From Reichenbachiella ulvae (GTDB taxonomy: Bacteria > Bacteroidota > Bacteroidia > Cytophagales > Cyclobacteriaceae): a stretch of 64,000 nt of DNA. The stretch is from NCBI RefSeq assembly GCF_025833875.1, contig NZ_JAOYOD010000001.1, positions 2,976,001 through 3,040,000 of the forward strand, written 5' to 3'. Under the pieces are notes generated by a model. It saw nothing but the letters and a program-made list of their open reading frames with translations, ran no database searches and had not been told where the DNA came from. Made by a program: the position numbers and the translations under genes. Every line of letters starts with the position of its first letter. The stretch's first letter is position 1. Below are positions 40,432-47,460 of the stretch, piece by piece.

Positions 40432-40659
40432 TCTCTCGAATACTTACTGCAGGAAGCAGGCTGCTGACCTGCTTGGTTGTGCCAAACTAATGTATCGACA
40501 GCAAACATCCCAGCCCGCCCTGCGATTCATCGAAAAATCAAATGCGCTCTTATTTAGGTGCAATGGGAGGTGACGGTATCCCTACAATCTGGATGGATCT
40601 CGAAGCTTATACTCTTCTGACATGAGATAGGCATTTCAAAAATCGCAAACCCCACCATC
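40432..40659 (+). repeat. Dispersed repeat R1 (degenerate HTH gene remnant), direct repeat flanking abiE
   Basis: This 228-base copy is nearly identical to 42586-42813. The plus strand encodes a broken reading 'RKQAADLLGCAKLMYRQQ' and 'PALRFIEKSNALLF' that resembles an excisionase-type HTH_17 domain and then stops. About 75 further bases upstream, including a CGTTTGTAA/TTTATAAACG dyad near 40393-40415, are shared with copy R3. The gap 40357-40748 holds this repeat and nothing else. Confidence 0.8.
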
Positions 40660-40748
40660 TGAGAAATTCTTTGGGCATCACCGTCAAGCCCTTCTTCTTT
40701 CCTCATGATGTTTCTAATTGATTTTATGATAGATGTTATATTGCTCGT

Positions 40749-41540
40749 TTAAATCTTTTCAATTAATTCTGTTTTTAACCATTCAAAAGCGGCTGCTTGA
40801 TTATATGATATGCCGGATCTCAATAATGCTTCCATGTCTTCTGTAAAATCAGCATCATTTTCTTTTTCTTCAATGTTTAGTACGAATTCTTTTTTACTTG
40901 GAGGTCGGTTTCCAGTCGCAAAAGTTATGTACTCTTTGAAGCATGCAATTATTTTTTCAAAGTCCAACTCTAGATTTTGTCTAGCATAGTTTAAATCGAA
41001 CAAATCACGCCCTTTACTTCGTTGATAAAGTGCTCGTAGCTTTGTTCCTAAAAGTTCATTAATGTTATAAGTTCTTATTTCTGTTTTCCCTGAAAACCAT
41101 TCACTCCTAACCTCGAAAGGAAAGTCTACCCATTCCAGAATATTGAAGTGTTCCTTGCAATTAATTTCAAGCTTTAGCCGCATTCTGATTTCTTCATACT
41201 CTGAAGTAAATCGATATAAAGCTTTAGCTCCATGCCCCCCAATTTTCGTTTTTCTATCTTCTTCAAAAAAGGTGACTACTTCACCAATTCTTTTCATGAT
41301 TGGTTTAATAGGACCAGGCTGTATTTGAACAAGGTCAATATCCTCAGAGTATCTTGGAGCAGGGTTTAAGTACAGTTTGTGAAGTGCTGTGCCTCCTCTA
41401 ATAGCAAGATTCGCCTTTAGAAAATCATCTGAGAAAATTTCTACTAATGTTCGACTGATGACTAGGTCTTGTTCTACCTGAGCAAATTCCTTCCATGGAG
41501 CATGGTTTTGCCATTGTGCTATGTCAGGCTTAGGAATCAT
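40749..41540 (-). CDS. abiEii: AbiEii-type nucleotidyltransferase toxin
   Basis: The protein has 263 residues with the AbiEii/AbiGii nucleotidyltransferase signature: 'AIRGGTALHKLYL' (the GG-T/S motif) near residue 45 and 'RYSEDIDLV' (the paired Asp metal ligands) near 65. A helical C-terminal half follows, including 'TKLRALYQRSKGRDLFDL', which is typical of the family. AbiE systems act as type IV toxin-antitoxins and can abort phage infection. The toxin modifies tRNA or GTP pools by nucleotide transfer. The gene overlaps its antitoxin by 4 bases. The cassette sits between repeat copies R1 and R2. Confidence 0.92.
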   Translation of the reverse strand: MIPKPDIAQWQNHAPWKEFAQVEQDLVISRTLVEIFSDDFLKANLAIRGGTALHKLYLNPAPRYSEDIDLVQIQPGPIKPIMKRIGEVVTFFEEDRKTKIGGHGAKALYRFTSEYEEIRMRLKLEINCKEHFNILEWVDFPFEVRSEWFSGKTEIRTYNINELLGTKLRALYQRSKGRDLFDLNYARQNLELDFEKIIACFKEYITFATGNRPPSKKEFVLNIEEKENDADFTEDMEALLRSGISYNQAAAFEWLKTELIEKI

Positions 41541-42328
41541 AAGTCACTATCCATTTTAATGTTTACATCCACCTTCCACCTGTTGTCAACCGCTCCAGCT
41601 TTCTGATTTGTTTTTGGAGAGAGCAATACTGGAAAATATTTATTTGTTTTTAGATGTTCCCAAATAGGCTGAGTCAATGTCTCGTCTACTTGCATTTCTT
41701 CCAGTATGAAACCAAGTCTTTGTAAGGTGCTTTTATGTGGGTACCAGGTTAAGAGATTTTTAATATCATCTTGATTTATCTCTTCCGATAGTTCTTCCAA
41801 AACAGCTAACATCCTATTGATCCCTCCCAATTTGGATTGATGATGAATTAAGTCAACAGATGTGAGGGCTGGGCTGGAGATTTTGAAAATCCCTGCATCC
41901 GATTTTCTTTCTTGAATATTTATGTTTGACCACTTAGAAGCAGTGAAAAACCGAATTTTTAATTCCTTTTTTTTGATGTCACCCATTTTGGGCTTTTCTA
42001 TCATCACATATTCTTGTTGAGATTGTTGATGACTGGCTCCATGAAATTTTGCTGCGGTATAAAACCCCAAATAGTAATTGCGATTCAAGCTTTTGAAAAG
42101 CTTTTCAGCGTATAATTGGATAGGGATTTTTCCTTGTTTTGAGTATCTAGGTGGTATAATTAAATAGAACCCTTTTCTAAAGTTTACTATTTCTCGTTTT
42201 TCTATTAATCTGGCAAGTTCAAATTTTAGTGAAGTTCCTTCTCCATCAGTATTTTTTGCTATTTCTTCAAGAGAAAAGGAATAACTCTCAATTGACAAAA
42301 GATGCTTGATGAATTCTTTAGCGTTCAC
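41537..42328 (-). CDS. abiEi: AbiEi-type antitoxin and transcriptional repressor
   Basis: The protein has 263 residues. An N-terminal winged-HTH region ('SFSLEEIAKNTDGEG', 'LIEKREIVNFRKGFYLI') is followed by the AbiEi domain ('YYLGFYTAAKFHGASHQQSQ', split over residues 78-98, and 'ISSPALTSVDLIHHQ'). In known systems AbiEi neutralises AbiEii and represses the operon by binding inverted repeats at the promoter. An AAGTAGCA/TGCTACTT dyad lies 20 bases upstream of the start here. Antitoxin first, toxin second with a 4-base overlap is the standard order. Confidence 0.92.
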   Translation of the reverse strand: MNAKEFIKHLLSIESYSFSLEEIAKNTDGEGTSLKFELARLIEKREIVNFRKGFYLIIPPRYSKQGKIPIQLYAEKLFKSLNRNYYLGFYTAAKFHGASHQQSQQEYVMIEKPKMGDIKKKELKIRFFTASKWSNINIQERKSDAGIFKISSPALTSVDLIHHQSKLGGINRMLAVLEELSEEINQDDIKNLLTWYPHKSTLQRLGFILEEMQVDETLTQPIWEHLKTNKYFPVLLSPKTNQKAGAVDNRWKVDVNIKMDSDL

Positions 42329-42344
42329 TTTAGTATAATTTTTA

Positions 42345-42368
42345 CAAAAGTAGCAAAAAATGCTACTT
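42345..42368 (-). promoter_or_regulatory. abiE promoter -7 box and operator dyad
   Basis: The minus strand has TACTTTTG (42352-42345), matching TAnnTTTG, overlapping a perfect inverted repeat AAGTAGCA (42348-42355) and TGCTACTT (42361-42368). It sits just before the abiEi start at 42328. The overlap of promoter and dyad fits autorepression by the antitoxin. Confidence 0.65.
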
Positions 42369-42552
42369 ATCGAGAATTATAACTAAGATTCATTGGCAGG
42401 ATGTAAGATTTTAGCTCTTTTGGTTTTTTAGGGTGGGATTTGTGTGTTGGAAAAAACCAAATGTGCTAAAATATGTGTTGAGTTTGCGTCACGGCATGAA
42501 ACCTAAATTTGTACAATGCGCACCGTGTGTATTAAACCTACTATTTTAATGG

Positions 42553-42813
42553 ATAATGCGAACAGTTCGCATTATTTCTTTTATCTCTCTCGAATACATA
42601 CTGCGGGAAGCAGGCTGCTGACCTGCTTGGTATCACCAAACTAATGTACCGACAGCAAACATCCCAGCCCGCCCTGCGATTCATCGAAAGATCAAATGCG
42701 CTCTTATTTAGGTGCAATGGGAGGTGACGGTATCCCTACAATCTGGATGGATCTCGAAGCTTATACTCTTCTGATATGAGATTGGCATTTCAAAAATCGC
42801 AGACCACACCATC
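42553..42813 (+). repeat. Dispersed repeat R2 with preceding dyad
   Basis: 42586-42813 is the second 228-base copy of the HTH-remnant repeat, in direct orientation to R1. It is preceded by a near-perfect 23-base dyad at 42553-42575 (ATAATGCGAA, three bases, TTCGCATTAT). The plus strand again reads 'KQAADLLGITKLMYRQQ', then a stop. The remaining part of the gap 42329-42976 holds a short coding-like remnant ('SGWREVKSRKHRHFSAVD' near 42855) and no intact gene. Confidence 0.8.
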
Positions 42814-42976
42814 AACTTGTCTACCTAGACGAATGCATTGCTAAGGAGTCCGGTTGGAGAGAAGTAAAAAGTAGAAAGCACCGTCATTTCTCAGCAGTAG
42901 ATATCACGGTCGAGTTGCATTGAAAACAGTCAGAAAGCACTGAGAAATAGGACCGAGCAGCATCTGTTACCCACCG

Positions 42977-43738
42977 CTATATTCTCACCATTTTGATATA
43001 AATTTTTTCAGTTGACAAGTCCGCTAATACGAATTGTTCAGGAATAATTTCGAGTTTCTTAACCATATCATGCCGTTCAATTCTAAAATCAGTTTTGGTT
43101 CGCATATTTCTTGAGGGAGTCATTAGCTTAGTTATTGCCTGGTCAGTTCGTTCTCCTAAGTCCAAAATTCCGATAAACTTGAAGTATGATTTCGTATTGG
43201 AAATTCTCTTTTTTCCATTGACTAGTTTTCTTGCATCATCCAATATTGAGTTCCATTGAGCTGCTTTATATTGATTGCCGTTGTTAATCGGCACTATGCT
43301 TTTTATTTCAGCAATAATTCTTTTTTCGGGCAATTCAATATCGTATCCATTAGTGTTAGGTTTGGTCTCTTCAACTTGGTCAATTAAGAGTTTGTGTTCA
43401 GCAGAGGTTAATCGTATTGAGTTGGAAAGCCAGTTGGCAAATGCGGAAGTGGTCTTTAAAGTCAAAATGTTATTGATATTCGCAAGTGCTGCTTTCAGTT
43501 GAATTAATTCATCTGGAGTTATTCGTGAGTAATAGTCCTCTGAGGTTCCAGTTAGGCCATGTAAAAATTGGTTCAGTTTATTACTTAAATCTTCAGTTCT
43601 AGAATATTTGGCCATCTTGCTGTCAGGTTGCGAATGTGGTGGGTAATGCCCAGATATGGCACGTGCCTCTGGACTTTTTAAATATCTACTTAAAGCATCG
43701 GTTTTGCATTTCAGATTCAAGTGACTCAGTAGAGGCAT
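42977..43738 (-). CDS. Unknown protein with a possible PD-(D/E)xK-like nuclease motif, linked to higBA
   Basis: I do not recognise the family. The frame is 253 residues from the ATG at 43738 (12 bases after the higA stop). A start at 43615 ('MAKYSRTEDLSNK', 212 residues) is also reasonable, as the first 41 residues look poorly structured. The middle has 'GYDIELPEKRIIAEIKS', a D-x(9)-E-x-K pattern on consecutive strands as in PD-(D/E)xK nucleases, followed by a Gln-containing helix 'NQYKAAQWNSILDDARK'. The C-terminal part ends with mixed strands ('LADLSTEKIYIKMVRI'). The position after a HigB/HigA pair suggests a third cassette component or a separate defence nuclease. The nuclease call is inference from a short motif. 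Confidence 0.6.
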   Translation of the reverse strand: MPLLSHLNLKCKTDALSRYLKSPEARAISGHYPPHSQPDSKMAKYSRTEDLSNKLNQFLHGLTGTSEDYYSRITPDELIQLKAALANINNILTLKTTSAFANWLSNSIRLTSAEHKLLIDQVEETKPNTNGYDIELPEKRIIAEIKSIVPINNGNQYKAAQWNSILDDARKLVNGKKRISNTKSYFKFIGILDLGERTDQAITKLMTPSRNMRTKTDFRIERHDMVKKLEIIPEQFVLADLSTEKIYIKMVRI

Positions 43739-43750
43739 GTACTATATCGC

Positions 43751-44047
43751 CTATTGGGCTGTCGTTATTTTCTCTATCGCCGCAAATTCCTTTGCTTTGG
43801 CCTTTGATTCTTCCTCAATGTCAAAATCGTCTTGAAGTCCAAGCCAGAATTTGGGAGATGTTCCAAAGTATTGACTCAATCTCAAAGCAGTATCAGCCGT
43901 AATTCGTCGGTTCCTTTTCAATATCTCACTCACTCGTGTCTGAGGGATACCAAGGTCTTTTGAAAGTCTGTAAGCCGTAATTCCCAATGGTTTCAGAAAC
44001 TCTTCCGAGAGAACTTCACCAGGATGTATGTTCGGTAGCTTTTCCAT
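43751..44047 (-). CDS. higA: HigA-type antitoxin (XRE-family HTH)
   Basis: The protein has 98 residues. 'NIHPGEVLSEEFLKPLGITAYRLSKD', across residues 6-31, and 'IPQTRVSEILKRNRRITADTALRLSQYFGTSPKFWLGLQ', across 34-72, are the HigA antitoxin HTH. It neutralises HigB and represses the operon. It follows higB by 12 bases (toxin-first order, as in classical higBA). Confidence 0.93.
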   Translation of the reverse strand: MEKLPNIHPGEVLSEEFLKPLGITAYRLSKDLGIPQTRVSEILKRNRRITADTALRLSQYFGTSPKFWLGLQDDFDIEEESKAKAKEFAAIEKITTAQ

Positions 44048-44059
44048 TTCATCTATTTT

Positions 44060-44341
44060 TTAGTGATAATCAATAATCTCAACTTCTTGGGTATTTCCAT
44101 CTTCCCAGATGAATATTATCCGCCATTGATCATTAATTCTGATGCTATAAAAATCTTTCAGGTTCCCGCTTAATTTCTCAAGTCTGTTTGAAGGAGGAAT
44201 CCTTAAATCAGCTATGTTCGGGGAGTTATTAAGCATTCTTAGCTTTCTTCTTCCTACAGTCTGAATTTCCAGGGGCCACTTTTTCACTCGTTCCCCGTTC
44301 CATACTTTCTCAGTCTCCTTAGAACCAAAAGATAAAATCAT
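44060..44341 (-). CDS. higB: HigB-type mRNA interferase toxin (RelE superfamily)
   Basis: The protein has 93 residues, the usual length. 'MILSFGSKETEKVWNGE' at the start and 'LEKLSGNLKDFYSIRINDQWRIIF', across residues 54-77, then 'VEIIDYH', are the HigB/RelE 'plasmid maintenance killer' pattern. It is a ribosome-dependent mRNA endonuclease in characterised members. A dyad and -7 box lie directly upstream. The pair lies between repeats R2 and R3. Confidence 0.93.
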   Translation of the reverse strand: MILSFGSKETEKVWNGERVKKWPLEIQTVGRRKLRMLNNSPNIADLRIPPSNRLEKLSGNLKDFYSIRINDQWRIIFIWEDGNTQEVEIIDYH

Positions 44342-44352
44342 ACCAACGCGTT

Positions 44353-44373
44353 ACGTTACTAACGTCAAAAGTA
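44353..44373 (-). promoter_or_regulatory. higBA promoter -7 box and operator dyad
   Basis: The minus strand has TACTTTTG (44373-44366), fitting TAnnTTTG, followed at once by the perfect dyad ACGTTA-G-TAACGT (44353-44365), 12 bases before the higB start codon. This layout fits repression by HigA. The same octamer forms the abiE -7 box. Confidence 0.65.
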
Positions 44374-44527
44374 AGTAAAAGTTCCGGAGAATAAAAGGAA
44401 AATTGCTCCAAAGTAATGCAATGCAGCCCACATCCGAATATAAGCAATGCACTATATCTACATTACATTCAGCGCTCTATATATCCGTTTGTAAGTAGTT
44501 TATAAACGGTTATAAAAATGTTTTCTC

Positions 44528-44690
44528 TCTCTCGAATACATGCTGCGGGAAGCAGGCTGCTGACCTGCTTGGTTGTGCCAAACTAGTGTATCAACAGCAA
44601 ACATCCCAGCCCGCCCTGCGATTCATCGAAAAATCAAATGAGCAAACGCTCAACTCACACATCCTCGTTGCAATCCGCTAAACGAGAACG
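44528..44690 (+). repeat. Dispersed repeat R3 joined to CTCGTT hairpin copy 2
   Basis: 44528-44640 matches the first half of R1/R2, then passes into a sequence with the hairpin ATCCTCGTT ... AACGAGAAC (44660-44690), which is also joined to R4. The upstream dyad CCGTTTGTAA/TTTATAAACGG (about 44485-44508) matches the R1 upstream flank. The rest of the gap 44342-44974 has only a 10-bp inverted repeat (AAGTGTAGTT at 44744-44753, AACTACACTT at 44757-44766), a weak terminator candidate. Confidence 0.75.
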
Positions 44691-44974
44691 AATGGGGAGT
44701 ATGAATGGAATATGAACAGAAATGTATTATAAAGAATATAGAAAAGTGTAGTTGCAAACTACACTTAGGGGGGATTTTCTATGGGTTTGATTTCGTCATT
44801 CTCATTACAAGCGTAGCGTAGAATCAAAGTCTGGCCAATGCATCCATTTAAAGCTTTCCTTATCAACTTTAGTTTATATTTTGATTGCATCTATAGTTCT
44901 AAAATCAGACTCGGGATAGAGCCAAAAGGTTGAAATTTGTGCCCTTTTCCCAAGACTGGTTTTGAACCTTTGAA

Positions 44975-45754
44975 TTATTCTTTCTTTGGTGAAGTTACAT
45001 CTTTGAACCGCAACATGTCCCATAATCGACCGGAGGCTCCCAGATAGTACCCTGTTTCATGCTCGTAAGATTTAGGGTTTTTAAACGTCCCAAAAAGCAT
45101 ATCTATGATTGGCAAATCCGTGTAGTTATGTGCATGGACACCTTTGGCATGATGAACGGTATGGCTTTCCGGACGTTGAATAATGTAACCCAGCCATCTC
45201 GGTGTGTTAATATTCGCATGCTGAAAAATACCCATAAATGTGAGTACAAGAATAACAATGGTAATGGCCTGTGGCGAAAGTCCCATAATTAGTGCAAAGC
45301 TTACAGACCCTACCAAAGACACCCCGATCATGTCGTTGAAGCTGAACATAAACGAGCTGGGTACATCCAACCTTTCAGCGCTGTGGTGAATTTGATGGGA
45401 TACCCGAAACAGAAAATCAGACTTATGCATTGAAATGTGCCACCCATATTGAACTAGTTCAAATAAGAATACGCCTAATAACACCTGAAGCCACAAGTTC
45501 ATTGTGCTGAAATCCAACAACTGATAAGAGGCAAAAAAGTCATCCCATACCAAAGGTATGTAAGTAGTGAAAAGCAAATAGACCATAAAAAAGCCCACTC
45601 CTTTAAGCTTCCAAAATTTAATTTTGGGTAGCTGCCTGGCGGGAAAAAAGGTTTCCCAGAGCATTAGTCCGCCGAAAATGACATATACGACGACAGAAAC
45701 TGGATCCATTAGGATCTCTAACGGTGTTGGTAATTGTGAAATGAATTCTTCCAT
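44975..45754 (-). CDS. Sterol desaturase/fatty acid hydroxylase family membrane protein
   Basis: The start taken is the ATG at 45752-45754 (259 residues), as the 19 residues of the longer reading extend into the divergent operator region. Several membrane helices ('VSVVVYVIFGGLMLWE', 'FFMVYLLFTTYIPLVW', 'SLVGSVSFALIMGLSP') surround the di-iron His clusters 'HISMH', 'HQIHH' and 'HTVHHAKGVH'. The family hydroxylates or desaturates lipids; the substrate is unknown. It is divergent from a TetR gene with paired operator-like sites between them, so it is probably the regulated target. Confidence 0.88.
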   Translation of the reverse strand: MEEFISQLPTPLEILMDPVSVVVYVIFGGLMLWETFFPARQLPKIKFWKLKGVGFFMVYLLFTTYIPLVWDDFFASYQLLDFSTMNLWLQVLLGVFLFELVQYGWHISMHKSDFLFRVSHQIHHSAERLDVPSSFMFSFNDMIGVSLVGSVSFALIMGLSPQAITIVILVLTFMGIFQHANINTPRWLGYIIQRPESHTVHHAKGVHAHNYTDLPIIDMLFGTFKNPKSYEHETGYYLGASGRLWDMLRFKDVTSPKKE

Positions 45755-45793
45755 TTTAATTGATTGAGTTTGGTTTATTTCTAATATATCTAT

Positions 45794-45847
45794 ACAGACT
45801 AGACGGTGCAAAAATAAAATTTATTTTCAACATACCAACTAGTCTGT
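45794..45847. promoter_or_regulatory. Divergent promoter region with two inverted TetR operator-like sites
   Basis: ACAGACTAGACGGT (45794-45807) and ACCAACTAGTCTGT (45834-45847) are inverted copies of each other at 12 of 14 positions, each with an ACTAG-type partial dyad. One lies close to each gene start. The layout fits binding of the TetR protein to repress both the desaturase gene and itself. Confidence 0.65.
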
Positions 45848-45869
45848 TTAAATTATTTATTTTAGCTGT

Positions 45870-46478
45870 ATGGGAAGAGATGGAAAACCGACAAGGGACA
45901 AGATATTAGCTGTGTCAAAGGCTTTGATATATGAAAATGGATTTGCAGGTACATCTGTAGATGCCATACTTTCTAAAACCGGTATCACCAAGGGTGCATT
46001 TTTTTATCACTTCAAAACGAAAGCTGAGCTCGCACTTGTTCTTATACATGACTTTGCTGAAACTGACCTAAAGGAATTAGACCGTGTGCTGAACGATACC
46101 AATCAATATCTTGACCAGCCAAAGCAGCGATTAATAGAATTTGTTCAACGTTTTATCAATATGTTTTCCGGCCTGGAGGAACCTCCTGGTTGCTTGTATG
46201 CGTCAGTAAGCAATGAGCAAAATCAATTCAATGACGAGATCAAAAAAGTGGTCAGCGATACGATGCTCAAGTGGCGGATTGCTCTCGAAGATATGATCGA
46301 TAAAGTTTTAGAGAATCATGATACTGCGATAGCCATAAATAAAGAGTCTCTCGCCGATCAATTTAACGTTATCATCGAGGGAGCCTTTATTGTTTCCAAA
46401 GCCTTGAATGATCCTACTCTAATAGCCAAGCAACTCGTACACTATCGAAACTATCTTGAATTACTATTTAAGACTTAA
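45870..46478 (+). CDS. TetR/AcrR-family transcriptional regulator
   Basis: The protein has 202 residues. The N-terminal HTH ('DKILAVSKALIYENGFAGTS', 'ITKGAFFYHFKTKAEL') is typical TetR, residues about 9-57. The C-terminal helical domain ('FINMFSGLEEPPGCLYAS') binds an unknown ligand. It is the only plus-strand gene I support. It is divergent from the sterol desaturase-type gene with inverted sites between them, so it likely controls that gene and itself. Confidence 0.93.
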   Translation: MGRDGKPTRDKILAVSKALIYENGFAGTSVDAILSKTGITKGAFFYHFKTKAELALVLIHDFAETDLKELDRVLNDTNQYLDQPKQRLIEFVQRFINMFSGLEEPPGCLYASVSNEQNQFNDEIKKVVSDTMLKWRIALEDMIDKVLENHDTAIAINKESLADQFNVIIEGAFIVSKALNDPTLIAKQLVHYRNYLELLFKT

Positions 46479-46644
46479 GGTTAAGATTTTAGCTCCAGGT
46501 GATAAAGGAGGTACGGAAACACTAAGAAAATTATTAGTGTTGTCACATAGCATTTACACTAATCAAATACAGCCCAATTGCTTTTTTTTTGGGGGGGGTA
46601 AATTAAGGTGCAAATAATTATCCATTTTCGGATGATAAATGATT

Positions 46645-46740
46645 ATCCCAGCCCGCCCTGAGATTCATCGAAAAATCAAATGAGCAAACGCTCAACTCAC
46701 ACATCCTCGTTGCACTCCGCTAAACGAGGACGAGTGGGTG
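46645..46740 (+). repeat. Dispersed repeat R4 with CTCGTT hairpin copy 3
   Basis: 46645-46682 matches the ATCCCAGCCCGCCCT... part of R1-R3, then runs into the same flank as R3, with the hairpin ATCCTCGTT ... AACGAGGAC (46702-46734). It ends 20 bases from the stop of the GFA-type gene. A run of T and G (about 46590-46608) precedes it. Confidence 0.75.
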
Positions 46741-46760
46741 CAAATCTCTTTATCAATTTT

Positions 46761-47162
46761 TTATTCTGGGAAGCGTCCAAATTTATTTGTTTCTTCCAAC
46801 GAATCATCCCAACTTGCTTTGTTTGAGATAAAGATATGTGCATTAGGTCTTTGTTCTAATTTTGTATCTAAACAACCTGCTGGAACTACTAAAAGTTTAC
46901 CGTCCATTTGCAAATTGGGCAGAGCTGAACCGCAATTTGTACAAAAGGCTTTCACATGATTACTCTTGTGTGGTTGAAATATTTTAATTTCAGTTTCCGT
47001 TTTCATCCATTCTAGTTTAGCTGTAGAGGAAAACAAATTCGCAGCATGAGCAGACCCTGTGTCTTTCCTACAATATCTGCAATGGCACAAATAAAAACTC
47101 TCAAAGTCACCTGTAACTTTAAATTTTATTCCCTTGCATAAACAAGAACCCAAGTATTCCAT
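46761..47162 (-). CDS. GFA-family zinc protein (glutathione-dependent formaldehyde-activating-like)
   Basis: The protein has 133 residues. The zinc ligands of the GFA/Mss4-like fold are visible: 'CLC' at 7-9, 'CHCRYC' at 26-31 and 'FCTNCGSALP' near 74. Length fits the family. Function is uncertain; most bacterial GFA proteins have no proven enzyme activity. It is a single gene between repeat R4 and the DUF3137 operon. The 298-base gap beyond it (47163-47460) shows no supported feature. Confidence 0.9.
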   Translation of the reverse strand: MEYLGSCLCKGIKFKVTGDFESFYLCHCRYCRKDTGSAHAANLFSSTAKLEWMKTETEIKIFQPHKSNHVKAFCTNCGSALPNLQMDGKLLVVPAGCLDTKLEQRPNAHIFISNKASWDDSLEETNKFGRFPE

Positions 47163-47460
47163 TTGATAAGTGCCTTATTAAATTTATTATTTTAGTTGAA
47201 ATCCATTTTCTTGTGATTTCTATTTTTTCTGGCTTACACTTCCAATCTTTTCTTTAAGCGGCGCGTCTCTCGGTTAAATTAAGCACAATGTCGAGCTAAA
47301 AACCGTGGCTTGACCTCTGTTAATTTTGCTAAAAGTATTCGATTCGAGAGCAGTTTGCAAGTAGTGCAATAGAGGCATGTGCTATAATTACATGCTATCA
47401 ATACAGCAGTTTTAAACCATAAGTCATGGGTCGGGCTGTTGCATGCTGTTCGTATCTCTA

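Noticed and set aside
40432..42813. Insertion sequence or transposon around abiE
   Set aside because: The flanking 228-bp copies are direct repeats without terminal inverted repeats, and there is no transposase frame. A cassette or recombination model fits better.
46560..46610. T- and G-homopolymer run as a terminator or G-quadruplex signal
   Set aside because: There is no stem before the T-run, and a single G8 run cannot form an intramolecular quadruplex. It may also be a place with sequencing uncertainty.
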